A DNA stretch of 64,000 bases. Source: Halobiforma lacisalsi AJ5. GTDB taxonomy: Archaea > Halobacteriota > Halobacteria > Halobacteriales > Natrialbaceae. The stretch covers positions 682,001 to 746,000 of the forward strand of contig NZ_CP019285.1 in NCBI RefSeq assembly GCF_000226975.2. Reading direction: 5' to 3'. Of the stretch, positions 62,881 through 64,000 are shown one piece after another; within the stretch, counting starts at the first letter, position 1; each line of letters starts with the position of its first letter. The notes beneath the pieces were generated by a model. That model worked only from the letters and a program-made list of their open reading frames with translations. It did not search any database and was not told where the DNA came from. The translations under genes and the position numbers were made by a program.

Positions 62881-64000
62881 ATGAACGCCGAGGCGGTTCG
62901 CGAGCGCGCCGGCTCCCTGCCCCGCGAGCCGGGCGTCTACCAGTTCCGGGCCGACGGAACGACCCTCTACGTTGGGAAGGCGGTCGACCTTCGGGACCGC
63001 GTCCGTTCGTACGCCGACCCCCGAAGCGCGCGGATCCGGCGCATGGTCGATCGGGCCGACGAAATCGAGATCGCCGTCACCGACACCGAGACCCAGGCCC
63101 TGCTGCTCGAGGCGAACCTGATCAAGCGCCACCAGCCCCGGTACAACGTCCGGCTCAAGGACGACAAGTCCTACCCGATGGTCCAGTTGACGGACCACCC
63201 GGCCCCGCGGATCGAGATCACGCGGGACCCCGACGAGTCGGCGACCGTTTTCGGGCCCTACACCAACAAGACCCAGGTCGAGACCGTCGTGAAAGCCCTC
63301 AGGGAGACCTACGGCGTTCGCGGGTGTTCCGACCACAAGTACGAGAACCGCGACCGGCCGTGTCTCGACTACGAAATGGGGCTCTGTACCGCCCCCTGCA
63401 CCCGCGAAATCGACCTCGAGAGCTACGGCGAGGACGCCACCGCGGTCGAACGCTTCCTCGAGGGCGAGACGGGGATCCTCGCGGACCCGCTGCGCCGGGA
63501 GATGGAGGCCGCGGCCCAGGAGCAGAACTTCGAACGCGCCGCCAACCTGCGGGATCGACTCGAGACCGTCGAGGCGTTCCACGGCGAGGGCGGCGAGGCC
63601 GTCCAGTCGGTCGGCGACGAACGGGCGGTCGACGTACTGGGGGTCGCCGTCGAGGGCGGGGACGCGACGGTCGCCCGTTTGCGGGCCGAGGACGGCAAAC
63701 TCGTGGATCGGGAGCGACACACGCTCGAGGCTCCGGGGGGCAACGACAGCGACGCCGCAGGCGAGGGCGGGGAAGACGGCGGCGTCCCCGCCGTCCTCGC
63801 GGCCTTCATCGTCCAGTACTACGCCGAGCGGAACCTGCCCGACGCCCTCCTGCTCCCCGAACGCCACGGCGACGAGGAGGTGACGGCCTGGCTCGAGGCC
63901 GAGGGCGTTTCGGTTCGCGTCCCGGGTGCCGGCCGGGAGGCCAAACTGGTCGACCTCGCGCTGAAGAACGCCCGGCGCAACGTCGGCGGCCGCGACGAAT
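62881..64000 (+). CDS. uvrC: Excinuclease ABC subunit UvrC, 5' part
   Basis: The frame runs off the right edge (373 codons seen; the full protein is usually ~580-600 residues). It begins with the GIY-YIG nuclease ('[20 protein letters not shown]', '[17 protein letters not shown]', '[20 protein letters not shown]'), then a Cys-rich segment ('[15 protein letters not shown]') and the UVR motif ('[19 protein letters not shown]'). UvrC makes both incisions in bacterial-type nucleotide excision repair, which haloarchaea possess. The RNase H-like and HhH domains lie outside the window. Confidence 0.96.
   Translation, partial: MNAEAVRERAGSLPREPGVYQFRADGTTLYVGKAVDLRDRVRSYADPRSARIRRMVDRADEIEIAVTDTETQALLLEANLIKRHQPRYNVRLKDDKSYPMVQLTDHPAPRIEITRDPDESATVFGPYTNKTQVETVVKALRETYGVRGCSDHKYENRDRPCLDYEMGLCTAPCTREIDLESYGEDATAVERFLEGETGILADPLRREMEAAAQEQNFERAANLRDRLETVEAFHGEGGEAVQSVGDERAVDVLGVAVEGGDATVARLRAEDGKLVDRERHTLEAPGGNDSDAAGEGGEDGGVPAVLAAFIVQYYAERNLPDALLLPERHGDEEVTAWLEAEGVSVRVPGAGREAKLVDLALKNARRNVGGRDE

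Overview
The window is chromosomal DNA of a halophilic archaeon, most like a member of the Natrialbales group (Natrinema, Haloterrigena and relatives). The evidence is high GC content, very acidic proteins, leaderless genes with a TATA-like box 25-30 nt before the ATG, and archaeal information-processing genes (MCM, TFB, L10e, Rio1, Pno1/Krr1-type KH protein, thermosome) mixed with typical haloarchaeal genes (halocyanin, HTH_10 regulator, NAD-dependent DNA ligase). The genus is inferred from general resemblance and was not tested by a search.

Layout. 1-5.1 kb holds lower glycolysis/gluconeogenesis: an M29-type aminopeptidase, pgk, a bacterial-type GAPDH and, divergently, an archaeal-type GAPDH. 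5-11.6 kb holds Hsp20, a RimK-like ATP-grasp ligase, a stack of hairpins, ribosomal protein L10e, a small winged-helix regulator, a site-2 protease with CBS domains and an ABC-2 export pair. 11.8-17.2 kb looks like an inorganic-carbon module: beta-carbonic anhydrase facing dabA-dabB, with an Lrp/AsnC regulator upstream. 17.3-21.7 kb holds a small membrane protein, cold-shock protein, cupin, and an iron-type ABC importer whose permease and binding-protein genes are each preceded by an iron-box-like palindrome. 21.8-29 kb is signalling and helicase: a transducer, a DEVH helicase, a MEDS-GAF histidine kinase and a BofA-like protein.

29-30.5 kb is gene-poor: a tRNA-Pro, a copy of its 3' end 132 bp further on, a tiny zinc-ribbon gene and a truncated membrane-protein gene. 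30.6-35.6 kb holds an intein-containing mcm and a TFB gene. 35.9-44.1 kb holds housekeeping genes (DUF2071, alanine dehydrogenase family, thermosome, KH protein, phosphoesterase, TrpRS, E2-like acyltransferase, SlyD-like FKBP). 44-52 kb holds sulfur and redox genes: a Tat-exported sulfite-oxidase-like enzyme beside a three-domain halocyanin, Rio1, NhaC, and a SBP56/methanethiol-oxidase-family protein flanked by two paralogous 2Fe-2S ferredoxins. 52.4-64 kb holds LigA, GNAT, ArsA/Get3, a carotenoid oxygenase, a divergent pair of related membrane proteins (one with an added HTH domain), a saccharopine-dehydrogenase-family protein, a broken ABC exporter and the start of uvrC.

The most unusual sequence features are: a dispersed hairpin element present three times, always starting at the stop codon of the preceding gene; an exact 45-bp copy of saccharopine-dehydrogenase-family coding sequence inside a disrupted ABC ATPase gene 2.2 kb away; an MCM intein carrying both a LAGLIDADG-like endonuclease and two HTH-like segments; and the divergent membrane-regulator pair with repeated palindromes between the two genes. 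I saw no CRISPR array, transposase or rRNA.
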